Assembly: GCF_037572775.1 (NCBI RefSeq) | Contig: NZ_JBBHKA010000001.1 | Location: forward strand, 2,294,001-2,358,000 | Direction of reading: 5' to 3' | DNA: 64,000 nt | Source: Ramlibacter sp. PS4R-6 | GTDB lineage: Bacteria > Pseudomonadota > Gammaproteobacteria > Burkholderiales > Burkholderiaceae_C | Shown: piece by piece, positions 1 through 8,257 of the stretch | Position numbering within the stretch: the stretch's first letter is position 1 | Layout of the letters: every line of letters starts with the position of its first letter | The notes under the pieces: model-generated | What the model was told of the DNA's origin: nothing | Databases searched by the model: none | Seen by the model: the letters and a program-made list of their open reading frames with translations, nothing else | Program-made: the position numbers and the translations under genes

Positions 1-843
1 GACATCTTCGCGCGCGCCGTGTCGCAAAAGCTCGGCGAGAAACTGGGCACCACAATCGTCGTGGACAACAAGCCGGGCGCGGGCGGCACGATCGGCAGCG
101 ACATCGCGGCCAAGGCCGTGCCCGACGGCTACACGCTGCTGCTCTCGACGACCAGCACGCATTCCATCGGGCCGAGCTTTGGCGGGCACCTGCCGTACGA
201 CGCGGTGCATGACTTCACGCCGATCTCGCACGTGGGCAACGCCCCGAGCATCATGGTCGTGCCCAATGCCGCGCCGGCGAAGGACGTGAAGGAATGGATC
301 GCCTACGCGCGCAAGAACCCCGGCAAGCTCAATTACGCGAGCAGCGGCAACGGCACCATCGTCCAGTTGACCGCGGAATACTTCAAGGCGCAGGCGGGCC
401 TGTTCCTCGTGCACATCCCGTACCGCGGCACGGCGCTGGCCATGCCCGACCTGATCAGCGGCAAGGTCGACCTGCTGTTCGACTCGCTGCCCAGCGCGCT
501 GCCGCACGTAAAGGAAGGGCGGGTGAAGGCGCTCGCGCTGACCACCCTGAAACGCTCCCCGTTGATGCCCGACCTGCCCGTGGTCGCGGAGACCATTCCG
601 GGTTTCGAATCGGTCACCTGGTTCGGCCTGTATGGCCCGAAGAACCTGCCCGCTGACCTGGTGGCGAAGATCAATGCCGGCGTCAACCAGGCCCTCCAGG
701 ACGCCGACGTGAAGGACCGCCTGGCGCGGCTGGGCATCGAGCCGGCCGGCGGCACGCCGCAAGCCTTCGCGAGCATGACCGACGCCGACCGCGCCAAGTG
801 GAAGAAGATCATCACCGAGCGAAAGCTCACCGCCGAGCAGTAA
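1..843 (+). CDS. Bug-family (TctC-like) solute-binding receptor, 5' partial
   Basis: Periplasmic receptor of the Bug / tripartite tricarboxylate transporter substrate-binding family, which captures small carboxylates or related ligands. The frame is open from base 1, so the signal peptide and about 40 N-terminal residues of a roughly 320-residue family lie outside the window; the first ATG/GTG inside is not the true start. Seen: VDNKPGAGG and DGYTLL near the visible start, LPYDAVHDFTPIS, and HIPYRGTALAMPDLISGKVD, all typical Bug blocks. Its stop is three bases before the next gene, so they share an operon. No TctA/TctB membrane genes are present, as is usual for orphan Bug receptors. The ligand cannot be read from sequence. 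Confidence 0.93.
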   Translation, partial: DIFARAVSQKLGEKLGTTIVVDNKPGAGGTIGSDIAAKAVPDGYTLLLSTTSTHSIGPSFGGHLPYDAVHDFTPISHVGNAPSIMVVPNAAPAKDVKEWIAYARKNPGKLNYASSGNGTIVQLTAEYFKAQAGLFLVHIPYRGTALAMPDLISGKVDLLFDSLPSALPHVKEGRVKALALTTLKRSPLMPDLPVVAETIPGFESVTWFGLYGPKNLPADLVAKINAGVNQALQDADVKDRLARLGIEPAGGTPQAFASMTDADRAKWKKIITERKLTAEQ

Positions 844-846
844 GCC

Positions 847-2454
847 ATGCATTTCAACTTCAACAACCCCTACACCACGACGCGCATGCCGGTGTTCGCG
901 CGCAACGTCGTCTCCACTTCGCACCCGCTCGCCGCGCAGGCGGGGCTGCGCATGCTGTGGAAGGGCGGCAACGCGGTGGATGCCGCCATCGCCGCCGCGG
1001 CCGTGATGACGGTCTGCGAGCCGTGCAGCAACGGCCTGGGCAGCGACGCCTTCGCGATCCTGTGGGATGGCAAGAAACTGCACGGCCTGAATTCATCCGG
1101 CCCCGCGCCGGCGGCGTGGAACCCCGAGTACTTCTCGCGCAAGTACGGTGACGCCAGCGCGCCGCCCAAGCGCGGCATCGATTCTGCGACGGTGCCCGGT
1201 GCGGTTGCGAGCTGGATGGCGATGTCTGAGAAGTTCGGCAAGCTCCCCTTCGCCGACCTGCTGGAGCCCGCCATCGACATCGCCGAGCGCGGCTACCTGG
1301 TGCCGGTGATCATCCAGCAGAAATGGGTGCTGGCCACGCCGGAGCTGAAGGGGCAGCCGGGCTGGGCGCAGGCTTTCCTGCCGCACGGCCGCCCGCCCAA
1401 TGTCGGCGAGCTGTTCCAGTTCCGGGCCGCCGCGCGCGCGTTGCGCCTCATCGCCGAAACCAAGGGCCAAGCTTTCTATAGCGGCGAGATCGCGCAGGCG
1501 CTGGAGAAGTTCTCCAAGGACAACGGCGGCGCTCTGACCGCCAAGGACCTCGCGGCGTTCAAGCCCGAGTGGGTCGAGACGATCACGCGCGACTACCGCG
1601 GCTACACGCTGCACGAGATCCCGCCCAACGGGCAGGGCATCGCCGCGCTGATCGCGCTGGGCATCCTGGAGAAGTTCGACCTGTCGAAGATGCCGCTGGA
1701 CGGCGCCGACTCGACGCACGTGCAAATCGAAGCGATGAAGCTCGCCTTCGCCGACGTGTACCGCTACGTCGCCGAGCGCCGCGCGATGGAAGTGTCGACG
1801 GACCAGATGCTCGACGACGCGTACCTGGCCGGCCGAGCGAAGAAGATCGACATGGAGCGCGCGCAGGAGTTCGCGCCGGGCAACCCCGTGAAGGGCGGCA
1901 CCATCTACCTCACCGCCGCCGACGAGAGCGGCATGATGGTCAGCTTCATCCAGTCCAACTACATGGGCTTCGGCTCGGGCTGCGTGGAGCCCACCTTCGG
2001 CGTCAGCCTGCAGAACCGCGGCCACGGCTTCAGCCTGCGCCCCGGCGCCAACCAGGTGGCGCCGGGCAAGCGGCCCTTCCACACGATCATCCCGGCGTTC
2101 CTCACCAAGGATGGCCAGCCGGTGATGTCTTTCGGCGTGATGGGCGGCAACATGCAGCCGCAGGGCCACATGCAGACGCTGGTGCGCATGCTCGACTACG
2201 CGCAGGACCCGCAGTCGGCCTGCGATGCGCCGCGCTGGCGCTTCAACGCGGGGCTGGAGCTGAACGTGGAGCACCAGATGAACCCCGAGGTGATCGCCGA
2301 GCTGCGCTCGCGCGGCCACCGCATGGAAGTCATCAACGACAACTACCAGGACTTCGGCGCGGGCCAGTTCATCTGGCGCGCCGGCGACCCGGGCAAGGAA
2401 GGCTACGTGGCCGCGTCCGATGCGCGCCGCGACGGCCTGGCCGCAGGCTTCTGA
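847..2454 (+). CDS. gamma-glutamyltransferase-family amidohydrolase (Ntn hydrolase)
   Basis: Member of the gamma-glutamyltranspeptidase family (535 aa), N-terminal nucleophile enzymes that self-cleave into two subunits and hydrolyse or transfer gamma-glutamyl or similar amide groups. Seen: GGNAVDAAIAAAAVMTVCEP and the NGLGSDAF block in the N-terminal half, and GGTIYLTAADESG around residue 352, where Thr352 aligns with the family nucleophile. The usual HTTH motif is replaced by GGTIYL, which is nearer to oxamate-amidohydrolase-like members. There is no signal peptide (starts MHFNFNNPYTTTRMP), so it is probably cytoplasmic, unlike classical periplasmic Ggt. It lies between a Bug receptor and a thioesterase in one operon, suggesting catabolism of an imported carboxylate or amide. 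The substrate is unknown. Confidence 0.85.
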   Translation: MHFNFNNPYTTTRMPVFARNVVSTSHPLAAQAGLRMLWKGGNAVDAAIAAAAVMTVCEPCSNGLGSDAFAILWDGKKLHGLNSSGPAPAAWNPEYFSRKYGDASAPPKRGIDSATVPGAVASWMAMSEKFGKLPFADLLEPAIDIAERGYLVPVIIQQKWVLATPELKGQPGWAQAFLPHGRPPNVGELFQFRAAARALRLIAETKGQAFYSGEIAQALEKFSKDNGGALTAKDLAAFKPEWVETITRDYRGYTLHEIPPNGQGIAALIALGILEKFDLSKMPLDGADSTHVQIEAMKLAFADVYRYVAERRAMEVSTDQMLDDAYLAGRAKKIDMERAQEFAPGNPVKGGTIYLTAADESGMMVSFIQSNYMGFGSGCVEPTFGVSLQNRGHGFSLRPGANQVAPGKRPFHTIIPAFLTKDGQPVMSFGVMGGNMQPQGHMQTLVRMLDYAQDPQSACDAPRWRFNAGLELNVEHQMNPEVIAELRSRGHRMEVINDNYQDFGAGQFIWRAGDPGKEGYVAASDARRDGLAAGF

Positions 2455-2457
2455 ACG

Positions 2458-2880
2458 ATGGCCGACGCCAAGAAGAAGATCCGCTTCACCAAGCACGTCG
2501 GCTTGGCGATCGAGGAGGCCACGCCGGGCCGCTCACGCGCCTCGATCACCATCGAGGACAAGCACCGCAACGGCACGGGCGTAGCGCACGGCGGCGTGCT
2601 GTTCACGCTCGCGGACACGGCGATGGGCGCCGCGCTTTACAACTCGCTGGAGCCCGGCGAGATCTGCGCGACGATCGAGATCAAGATCGGCTACTTCAAG
2701 CCGGTCTTCGACGGCCCGCTGGTGTGCGAGGCCGTGGTGCTGAACAAGGGCAAGAGCATCGCCAGCCTGGAGGCGACCATCCACAACGGCGAGCAGCTCG
2801 TCTCGAAGGCGACGGGCACGTTCTCGATCTTCCGTCGCAAGACGGATGCGCAGTGGACGGAGCCGGCGGTCAGCGACTAG
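2458..2880 (+). CDS. PaaI-type hotdog thioesterase
   Basis: Hotdog-fold acyl-CoA thioesterase of the PaaI/YdiI type, 140 aa, the normal size for the family. Seen: the signature GVAHGGVLFTLADTAMGAAL (the HGG and the acidic Asp of the central helix) about residues 40-60, followed by EIKIGYFKPV, a typical beta-strand block. It starts three bases after the stop of the GGT-like gene, so it is the third gene of the Bug-GGT operon and may release CoA from a degradation intermediate. Its stop codon directly abuts the stop of the convergent DUF3606 gene with no spacer. Confidence 0.88.
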   Translation: MADAKKKIRFTKHVGLAIEEATPGRSRASITIEDKHRNGTGVAHGGVLFTLADTAMGAALYNSLEPGEICATIEIKIGYFKPVFDGPLVCEAVVLNKGKSIASLEATIHNGEQLVSKATGTFSIFRRKTDAQWTEPAVSD

Positions 2881-3060
2881 TTACTTGCCGCGCAGGTACT
2901 CGCGCACCTTCTCGGCGCGGTCACCCACCGCCGCCACGGCTTCCTTCACGCGCTCGGGCGTGGTGTTCAGGCTCTTGGCCCAGTCGCGCAGCTCGTAGTC
3001 CTGGTTGACGTTGATGCGCTCGCGGTCCTGGCCGCTGGCCTTGCTCTTGTCGTCGGACAT
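2881..3060 (-). CDS. DUF3606 family small protein
   Basis: Small charged protein of 59 aa resembling DUF3606 proteins of Burkholderiales. Seen: MSDDKSKASGQDRERINVNQ followed by YELRDWAKSLNTTPERVKEA, the YELxxWxxxxxxT core of the family. The start at MSDD is chosen because a good Shine-Dalgarno GGAGA sits 8 bases upstream, whereas a longer frame beginning 7 codons earlier has none. The function is unknown; family members often sit near stress genes. It is a single-gene unit, convergent with the thioesterase. Confidence 0.8.
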   Translation of the reverse strand: MSDDKSKASGQDRERINVNQDYELRDWAKSLNTTPERVKEAVAAVGDRAEKVREYLRGK

Positions 3061-3114
3061 GGTTCGTCTCCGGTGATTCAACTCGATGAGCCGAATCTTG
3101 GGACGAGCGCTGCG

Positions 3115-3846
3115 TCAGTGCTGTAGGACGCGGCCGAAGATCTCGAAGAGCCTCTCCCAGTGCCGCTCAGCGCTGGGCTTGTGGAACACGGCGCGCTGCG
3201 GGAAGACGAAGCCGTGTTCGCTGTTGGGGTACCACTCGATGCGGTAGGGCACCTTGGCCTCTTTCAGCGCCTTCTCCAGCGCCGCGATGTCGGTGGGCGG
3301 CGCCCACTTGTCCGTCTCGGCGCACGCGAAGTAGCTCTCGCACTTGATCTTAGGGGCGAAGAGGTGCGGCGAATCCGGCTTGTCCGTGACCATGTTCGCG
3401 CCGTGGATCGACAGGATGCAGTCGATGCGGTCGGGGAAGGTGGCCGCCGCGCCCATCACGAAGGGCCCGCTCATGCAGTAGCCCACCGCGCCGATCTTCT
3501 TGGCGTTGGCTTCGGGCTGCGCATCGACGAACTTCAGCATGGCGGCCGTATCGCGCATGATCAGGTCGGTGGTGGTGGCGCGCATGTGCTCGAACATCAC
3601 GGCCATCGCCGGCTCGGTGCGCTCGCGCAGCCAGTAGTCGCGCGTGCGGCGGTAGTACAGGTTGGGCAGCACCACGTAGTAGCCCACCGACGCGATGCGC
3701 CGCGCCATGTCACGCAGTTCCTCGCGGTAGCCGGGCGCGTCCATGTAGAAGAAGCAGACGGGGAAGGGCGCCTTCTCGTCGGGGTAGCAGATGAAGGTGT
3801 TCATGTGCCCATCGGCGGTGGCGATGTCGAGTTCTTTTTCGATCAT
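3115..3846 (-). CDS. Dienelactone hydrolase family protein
   Basis: Alpha/beta hydrolase of the dienelactone hydrolase family, 243 aa. Seen: nucleophile elbow GYCMSGPFV with Cys124, Asp179 in the CAETDKW block and His211 in SEHGFVFP, giving the Cys-Asp-His triad typical of DLH enzymes, which open lactone rings in aromatic catabolism. It is the last gene of the minus-strand cluster TetR - SRPBCC - thioesterase - DLH, 18 bases after the thioesterase. It also carries its own TACAGT hexamer (bases 3858-3853) ending six bases before the ATG, so it can probably be transcribed separately as a near-leaderless message. The true substrate is not known. Confidence 0.9.
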   Translation of the reverse strand: MIEKELDIATADGHMNTFICYPDEKAPFPVCFFYMDAPGYREELRDMARRIASVGYYVVLPNLYYRRTRDYWLRERTEPAMAVMFEHMRATTTDLIMRDTAAMLKFVDAQPEANAKKIGAVGYCMSGPFVMGAAATFPDRIDCILSIHGANMVTDKPDSPHLFAPKIKCESYFACAETDKWAPPTDIAALEKALKEAKVPYRIEWYPNSEHGFVFPQRAVFHKPSAERHWERLFEIFGRVLQH

Positions 3847-3864
3847 CGCGCGACTGTAGCGGTT

Positions 3865-4278
3865 TCAGTCCGCTTTGCGAATGGTGCCTTGCGCCGCGGC
3901 GCACAACTTGCGCTCGCCGCGCGTCTCCATGAACACGTCGCAGCGGCACACGGCCTGCGACTTGCCGTTGCCCACCACGGTGGCCACGGCGACGAGCTTG
4001 TCGCAGTCCCTGGCCGGCCGCAGGTAGTTGATCTTGAACTCGGACGTGAGCACCACCGGCCCCAGCACCGACCCGCCCGCGTAGGTGAGGGCGTTGTCGG
4101 CCAGGTACGCCAGCACGCCGCCGTGCACGAAGCCGTTTTGCTGCAGCAGCTTGGGGGCCAGCACCAGCGACAGCTGCGCCTGTCCGGCCTCGAACACGTC
4201 GAGCTCCGTGCCCAGCAGTTCGCTGAAGGCCTGCTGCTTCAGCACCTGCCGGCCCCAGTGGAGCAGGTCAGGCTGCAT
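3865..4278 (-). CDS. PaaI-type hotdog thioesterase
   Basis: Second hotdog-fold acyl-CoA thioesterase of the window, 137 aa. Seen: GFVHGGVLAYLADNALTYAG near residues 50-70 (HGG plus helix Asp) and EFKINYLRPARDCDKLVA, both family blocks. Its first 11 bases overlap the end of the SRPBCC gene, implying translational coupling inside a TetR-led operon. With a dienelactone hydrolase and a polyketide-cyclase-like protein as neighbours, it may act on an aromatic or alicyclic CoA thioester; this is inference from context. Confidence 0.87.
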   Translation of the reverse strand: MQPDLLHWGRQVLKQQAFSELLGTELDVFEAGQAQLSLVLAPKLLQQNGFVHGGVLAYLADNALTYAGGSVLGPVVLTSEFKINYLRPARDCDKLVAVATVVGNGKSQAVCRCDVFMETRGERKLCAAAQGTIRKAD

Positions 4279-4783
4279 GCGGCCTCCTCGTGGCGCGCGA
4301 CTTGCCGCCGCGCGAGAACAGCCACATCAGGAAGCGCACGTAGGGCGACCACGGCACGTAGCGCGGCGTCTCGCCCAGCGCCACCTGTATCTGCGCGAAC
4401 ACGTCCTCCACGCACGCGTCGTGCAGCGCGCGGATGGCGAAGATCCACTTGAGCAAGAAGGCGCCCTTGACGTCGGCCTCGATGCGGTGCTCCAGCACGC
4501 AATAGCTGGCGGTCGCGTCCAGGATCTCGAAGCCGTGCCAGCCGTCGACGCCGGGCATGGTGAGGCGGAAGGCGACGAACTGCGGCTCGCACGCCTCGAC
4601 GAAGTAGCGGATGGGGCCGTGGCCGCCGACAGCGCCGACGGAGAGCGGGCGGTCCAGTTTCATGCGCGACCAGTGCCGGCCCGGCCAGGCCAGGTCGCCG
4701 GGCTGGCCCAGCGTGGCGAGCACGGCGCTCACGCGCTCGGGGGCGGCATTGAGCAGCCGCTGGTGGACGTTGAGGATCTTCAT
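4268..4783 (-). CDS. SRPBCC (START/polyketide cyclase-like) family protein
   Basis: Protein of 171 aa with the layout of the SRPBCC fold, a cavity that binds hydrophobic ligands: an N-terminal strand MKILNVHQRLLNAAPERVSA, central GPIRYFVEACEPQFVAFRLT and a C-terminal helix. The start MKILNV is preferred because AGGAG lies 8 bases upstream; the longer frame (13 more codons) has no site. It lies 17 bases after the TetR gene and overlaps the thioesterase by 11 bases. No catalytic residues can be assigned. Role unknown, probably lipid or aromatic ligand handling. Confidence 0.72.
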   Translation of the reverse strand: MKILNVHQRLLNAAPERVSAVLATLGQPGDLAWPGRHWSRMKLDRPLSVGAVGGHGPIRYFVEACEPQFVAFRLTMPGVDGWHGFEILDATASYCVLEHRIEADVKGAFLLKWIFAIRALHDACVEDVFAQIQVALGETPRYVPWSPYVRFLMWLFSRGGKSRATRRPHAA

Positions 4784-4800
4784 GCTTTGCTCCTGTGTGT

Positions 4801-5382
4801 TCAGGGCGCCACCGCCATCCACGCCGCGTGTTCCAGCGCGGCGCGCACTTTCGGCGGCACGTTGACGTTGGGCTCCTTCGTCCAGCGGGCGTTCAGGCCC
4901 ATGGCCGGCGCGAAGACGAGCGACATCCAGAGGTAGAAGGGCACGGCGCGCATCTCGCCGGCCTCGGTCTTGCGGTCGACCCAGGCGCGCAGCGTGGCGT
5001 AGGCCTCGGTGTTGGCGGCGCTGATGTCGGCCGACTTGTCGGTGACCTCGCCCTCGCGCTTGAGCTTGTGCAGCAGCGCGGCGCGCGCGGGGTTCTTCAG
5101 CACCCAGTTGACGTGCGCGCGCACCAGCGCCTTGACGCCTGCCTCAGCCGTCACGTCGCGGGCGATCGGCGCCAGCAGCGCGCCGTGGAAGTCGTGCAGC
5201 GTCTGCACGTACAGCGCGTCGGCCAGCTGCGCCTTGGTGGGGAAGTGGTGGTACAGGCTGCCGTTGCTCACGCCCGCGGCCTGGCGCACCTGGTCCATCG
5301 AGGTGGCCGAGTAGCCCTGCTCGTAGAACAGCTGCGCGGCTGCATCGAGCAGCTTGTCGCGGGTGGGGGCGGCAACTTCCAT
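4801..5382 (-). CDS. TetR-family transcriptional regulator
   Basis: One-component repressor of 193 aa. Seen: N-terminal helix-turn-helix of the TetR type, TRDKLLDAAAQLFYEQGYSA then MDQVRQAAGVSNGSLYHHFP (the SLYHHFPTK recognition helix), followed by a helical ligand-binding domain. It heads the minus-strand operon that continues with an SRPBCC protein and a thioesterase, so it probably controls its own operon. An inverted repeat covering its probable -10 element (TACTCT on the minus strand, four bases before the ATG) is a likely autoregulatory operator. The start is fixed by the beginning of the HTH domain. The inducer is unknown, perhaps an acyl-CoA or aromatic compound. Confidence 0.93.
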   Translation of the reverse strand: MEVAAPTRDKLLDAAAQLFYEQGYSATSMDQVRQAAGVSNGSLYHHFPTKAQLADALYVQTLHDFHGALLAPIARDVTAEAGVKALVRAHVNWVLKNPARAALLHKLKREGEVTDKSADISAANTEAYATLRAWVDRKTEAGEMRAVPFYLWMSLVFAPAMGLNARWTKEPNVNVPPKVRAALEHAAWMAVAP

Positions 5383-5386
5383 GGCT

Positions 5387-5414
5387 AGAGTATCACTCCA
5401 GAGCAATACTCTGG
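5387..5414. promoter_or_regulatory. Candidate TetR operator
   Basis: Two nested inverted repeats lie just upstream of the TetR start: AGAGTAT (5387-5393) with ATACTCT (5406-5412), and CCAGAG (5398-5403) with CTCTGG (5409-5414) around a 5-base centre. The left arm contains the complement of the putative -10 hexamer TACTCT of the regulator gene, so binding would block its own promoter. Seen in sequence; the operator function is inferred from position. Confidence 0.6.
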
Positions 5415-5518
5415 TCAAGAGCAGGGGTAGTCCCGGGCTGACCCGTGCTGCCGGGGCCCGACTACAGGCCGGCGGCGCCCGCCGCGAAAAATGGGCTGAA
5501 GACTTTCCAGGGGTTGCC

Positions 5519-6130
5519 ATGCAGACATTGATCAGCGTTTTCGACGACCGTGACGACGCGCGCAAGGCGTGCGAGCGGCTCAAGCAGCAGGGTTTCGGCG
5601 CCGGCGACGTGCACATGCACGAAGGCGCCGAAGCCGCGCGCGTGACCGGCGAGGACCCAGCCGTGCAGGAGCTGGCCGACCACACCATGCAGTCGGCCGA
5701 GCGCGAGGTCGCGGTCGACCGCGGCGCGCTCGAGGCGCTGGGCCACTTCTTCATCAGCCTGTTCGGCCAGGACAAGGGCGCAGCCGCCAGCGGCACCTAT
5801 GGCGAGCACGTCGGCCGCGGCCACTCAGTGGTGGTGGTCGATGCGCGCACCGACACCGAGGCCGAAGCGGCCGCCGTCACGCTGCACGAGTGCGGCGCCA
5901 TCGACGTGGACGACCGCGACTCCAGCGGCGGCCAGCCCGTGCACCCGGGCGTGCGCATGTACGAGCGCGAAGCGCCGACGATGAAGGACCTGGTGAATGC
6001 CCGCCACCTGCGCGAGGAAAGCCTGCTGGCCGACCGCGCGGGGCAGGTGAGCAAGCAGATGAAGGAAGACCGCGAAGAGCGCGCGTATGCTGCGCCGATG
6101 ACGCACACGGACCGCGACCGGCCCAAGTAA
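5519..6130 (+). CDS. Hypothetical protein with general-stress-protein-17M-like domain
   Basis: Protein of 203 aa. The N-terminal part, MQTLISVFDDRDDARKACER followed by GFGAGDVHMH, resembles the GSP17M/YflT-type domain that alternates an FDxxxxA(x)xA strand-helix with a second copy; here a second strand block HSVVVVDARTDTEAEAAAVT lies near residues 100-120. The C-terminal 70 residues are charged and probably disordered (many D, E, R). The ATG was chosen where the conserved block begins; a longer frame upstream has TetR-antisense composition. Transcribed away from TetR. Function unknown; family members are stress-related. Confidence 0.65.
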   Translation: MQTLISVFDDRDDARKACERLKQQGFGAGDVHMHEGAEAARVTGEDPAVQELADHTMQSAEREVAVDRGALEALGHFFISLFGQDKGAAASGTYGEHVGRGHSVVVVDARTDTEAEAAAVTLHECGAIDVDDRDSSGGQPVHPGVRMYEREAPTMKDLVNARHLREESLLADRAGQVSKQMKEDREERAYAAPMTHTDRDRPK

Positions 6131-6133
6131 TCG

Positions 6134-7345
6134 CTACAGCGCCAGGCGCCGCTTCGACTGGCGGCGCGTGTCCTTCATCGCCAGCCGCATCCCGTCCTGC
6201 AGCTTCTGGCGCTTGCGGTGGATGACGCTGCCGGCGATGGTCACCACCACCAGCGCGGCGATCTCCGTGTAGAGGCCTGCCAAGGCCGCCTTCAGGCCCA
6301 CCTCCGTCGCGCGGAACACCGGTGCTTCCATCGCCGGGTCGCGCGGCGGCTCGTTGCGCTCGATGCTGCGCTGCGTCTCCGCAATCTTCGCCACCGCGCC
6401 CTGCGGCAACTGGTTGCTGCCCGCGGGCCCTTCGGTGGGGATGCCGATGGCCGCCGTGGCCTTGGTGCGGTCCATCGCCCGGCTGGCCTCGGTGGACCCG
6501 TTGTGCTGCGCGTGCAGCTTGGTGAACTCCGCCCCCAGCAGGAAGATCTGCGCCGCGTAGTAGACCCATGCCAGCAGGATCACCAGCGAGCCGGCGGCCG
6601 CGAACGTCTCGGTCATGCTGCTCTTGCCGAGGTACAGGCCGATCAGGAACTTGCCCACCTCGAACATCACCGCCGTGGTGAACGAGCCCACCCACACGTC
6701 GCGCCAGGCGATGGGCGTGCTGGGCATCAGCTTGTAGATCATTGCGAACATCGCGGTGAAGATGCCCACGGCCACCGCTTCGTTGATGACCAGCAGCAGC
6801 ACCTCCTGCCCCGGCAGCAGCGTGTAGGTGAACGAGCCCAGCGCCGCCACCGCCGCACTGACGGCCAACGACACCATCAGCAGGAACACCAAGCCGATGA
6901 TCAGCCCGAACGACATGATGCGTGCGCGCAGCAGCGCCCAGATGCCCTTGGGCTTCTGCGCCGGCGGCACGTGCCAGATGCGGTCCAGCGCGTTCTGCAG
7001 CTCGGCGAACACCGTCGTGGCGCCGATCACCAGCACGAAGCCGCTGATCACGCTGGCGATGCCGCTCTTGTCCGACAGGGCCGAGGCCTCCACCAGCTTC
7101 TGGATGACCACCGCGCCTTGCTCGCCGATCAGGCCGCTGAGCTGGCCCACGATGGCGCCCGACACGGCCTCCTGCCCGAACACGGCGCCGGCGATGGCGA
7201 TCACGATCACCAGCAGAGGCGCCAGCGAAAACACCGTGTAGTACGCGATGGCCGCGCCCATGCTGGGCGCGTAGTCATCCGACCAGGCTTTGACGGCCTG
7301 GATGAAGAGCTTGAACACGTGCTTGGGGTGGAGGGGCAGCTTCAT
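6134..7345 (-). CDS. YihY/virulence factor BrkB family inner-membrane protein
   Basis: Polytopic inner-membrane protein of 403 aa from the YihY (formerly 'RNase BN') family. Seen: N-terminal AWSDDYAPSMGAAIAYYTVF and SLAPLLVIVIAIAGAVFG, the P..WRDVWVGSFTTAVMFEVG block and about six hydrophobic segments up to residue 290. The last 110 residues are hydrophilic with one further hydrophobic stretch (GLYTEIAALVVVTIAG) and form an extension beyond the usual 280-300-residue core. Its stop is three bases from the convergent stress-like gene. The molecular role is not established for the family. Confidence 0.9.
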   Translation of the reverse strand: MKLPLHPKHVFKLFIQAVKAWSDDYAPSMGAAIAYYTVFSLAPLLVIVIAIAGAVFGQEAVSGAIVGQLSGLIGEQGAVVIQKLVEASALSDKSGIASVISGFVLVIGATTVFAELQNALDRIWHVPPAQKPKGIWALLRARIMSFGLIIGLVFLLMVSLAVSAAVAALGSFTYTLLPGQEVLLLVINEAVAVGIFTAMFAMIYKLMPSTPIAWRDVWVGSFTTAVMFEVGKFLIGLYLGKSSMTETFAAAGSLVILLAWVYYAAQIFLLGAEFTKLHAQHNGSTEASRAMDRTKATAAIGIPTEGPAGSNQLPQGAVAKIAETQRSIERNEPPRDPAMEAPVFRATEVGLKAALAGLYTEIAALVVVTIAGSVIHRKRQKLQDGMRLAMKDTRRQSKRRLAL

Positions 7346-7390
7346 GCACTTCTTTTAGATCGCTGCCAGCGCAAGCGTTGTCAGAAGCTT

Positions 7391-7424
7391 CGTCGTCCCG
7401 GCGCAGGCCGGGACCCAGTGTCTT
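7391..7424. repeat. Dispersed palindromic intergenic repeat, copy 1
   Basis: Intergenic element of the form CGTCGTCCCGGC...GCCGGGACCCAG ending in GTCTT. Its core GTCCCGGC / GCCGGGAC is an inverted repeat able to form a hairpin with a 3-base loop. A nearly identical copy lies at 8258-8288, just after the next gene. The rest of the 189-base gap (7346-7534) shows nothing else recognisable apart from the YihY start region. Confidence 0.7.
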
Positions 7425-7534
7425 CAAAACCGCTGAGTCGCCCATCGCCTACCCACATCCCCAACACCCGGCGACAGCCCCGCCTGCCCAACCGTCAAGA
7501 ATGGAAAGGCTAAGCATTTTTACGGAGCACACCT

Positions 7535-8251
7535 ATGCAATACAGAAGAACCGCCACCAACATCGGCTGGATCGCGGGCGCCGCGGCGCTTGCCGGCGCT
7601 GCCGCCTACCTGATGCGAGACCAGGGCGTGCGCGTCTACCGCACCATCGACAACGACATCGCGCTGGCCCACACCCGCGACCTCGCGCGCGTGTCGCCCG
7701 AGCAGATGTACACCGGCGCCGCCGTCACCGTGGGCCTGGCCGGCCTGCTGCTGTGGGCGCTGAAGCGTGACCGCGGAACCACCGAGGGCGGCATCCAGCA
7801 GACCGAAGAGACCATCGACATCAACGTGCCGGTGAGCACCGCCTACAACCAGTGGACGCAGTTCGAGGAGTTCCCGCGCTTCATGCCCACCGTCGAATCG
7901 GTGAAGCAGCTGGACGACGCGCACCTGCACTGGAAGGCCAAGGTGGCCGGCAAGATGAAGGAGTGGGATTCGGAGATCACGCAGCAGATCCCCGACCAGC
8001 TGATCGAATGGCGCAGCACCGGCGGCGTGAAGAACGGCGGCACCGTGACCTTCGACAAGATCGGCGAGAACAAGACGCGCGTGTGCCTGCGCCTCTGGTA
8101 CTCGCCCGAGGACGCCACCGAAAAGGCCGGCGGCTTGCTGGGTGGCGTGAAGCTGACGGCTAAGGGCAACTTGAAGCGCTTCAAGCAGCTGCTGGAACGC
8201 CGCGGCGCCGAAACCGGCGCCTGGCGCGGCGAAATCGCCCCGGCGCACTGA
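7535..8251 (+). CDS. SRPBCC family membrane-anchored protein
   Basis: Protein of 238 aa with two hydrophobic segments near the N-terminus (IGWIAGAAALAGAAAYLM and GAAVTVGLAGLLLWAL) followed, from about residue 90, by a cyclase/dehydrase SRPBCC domain: ETIDINVPVSTAYNQWTQFE, EFPRFMPTVESV and GGTVTFDKIGENKTRVCLRL. The arrangement suggests an inner-membrane-tethered ligand-binding domain facing the cytoplasm. Related proteins are annotated as cyclase/dehydrase or stress-related membrane proteins. Flanked on both sides by copies of the palindromic repeat. Function unknown. Confidence 0.78.
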   Translation: MQYRRTATNIGWIAGAAALAGAAAYLMRDQGVRVYRTIDNDIALAHTRDLARVSPEQMYTGAAVTVGLAGLLLWALKRDRGTTEGGIQQTEETIDINVPVSTAYNQWTQFEEFPRFMPTVESVKQLDDAHLHWKAKVAGKMKEWDSEITQQIPDQLIEWRSTGGVKNGGTVTFDKIGENKTRVCLRLWYSPEDATEKAGGLLGGVKLTAKGNLKRFKQLLERRGAETGAWRGEIAPAH

Positions 8252-8257
8252 CCCCCT

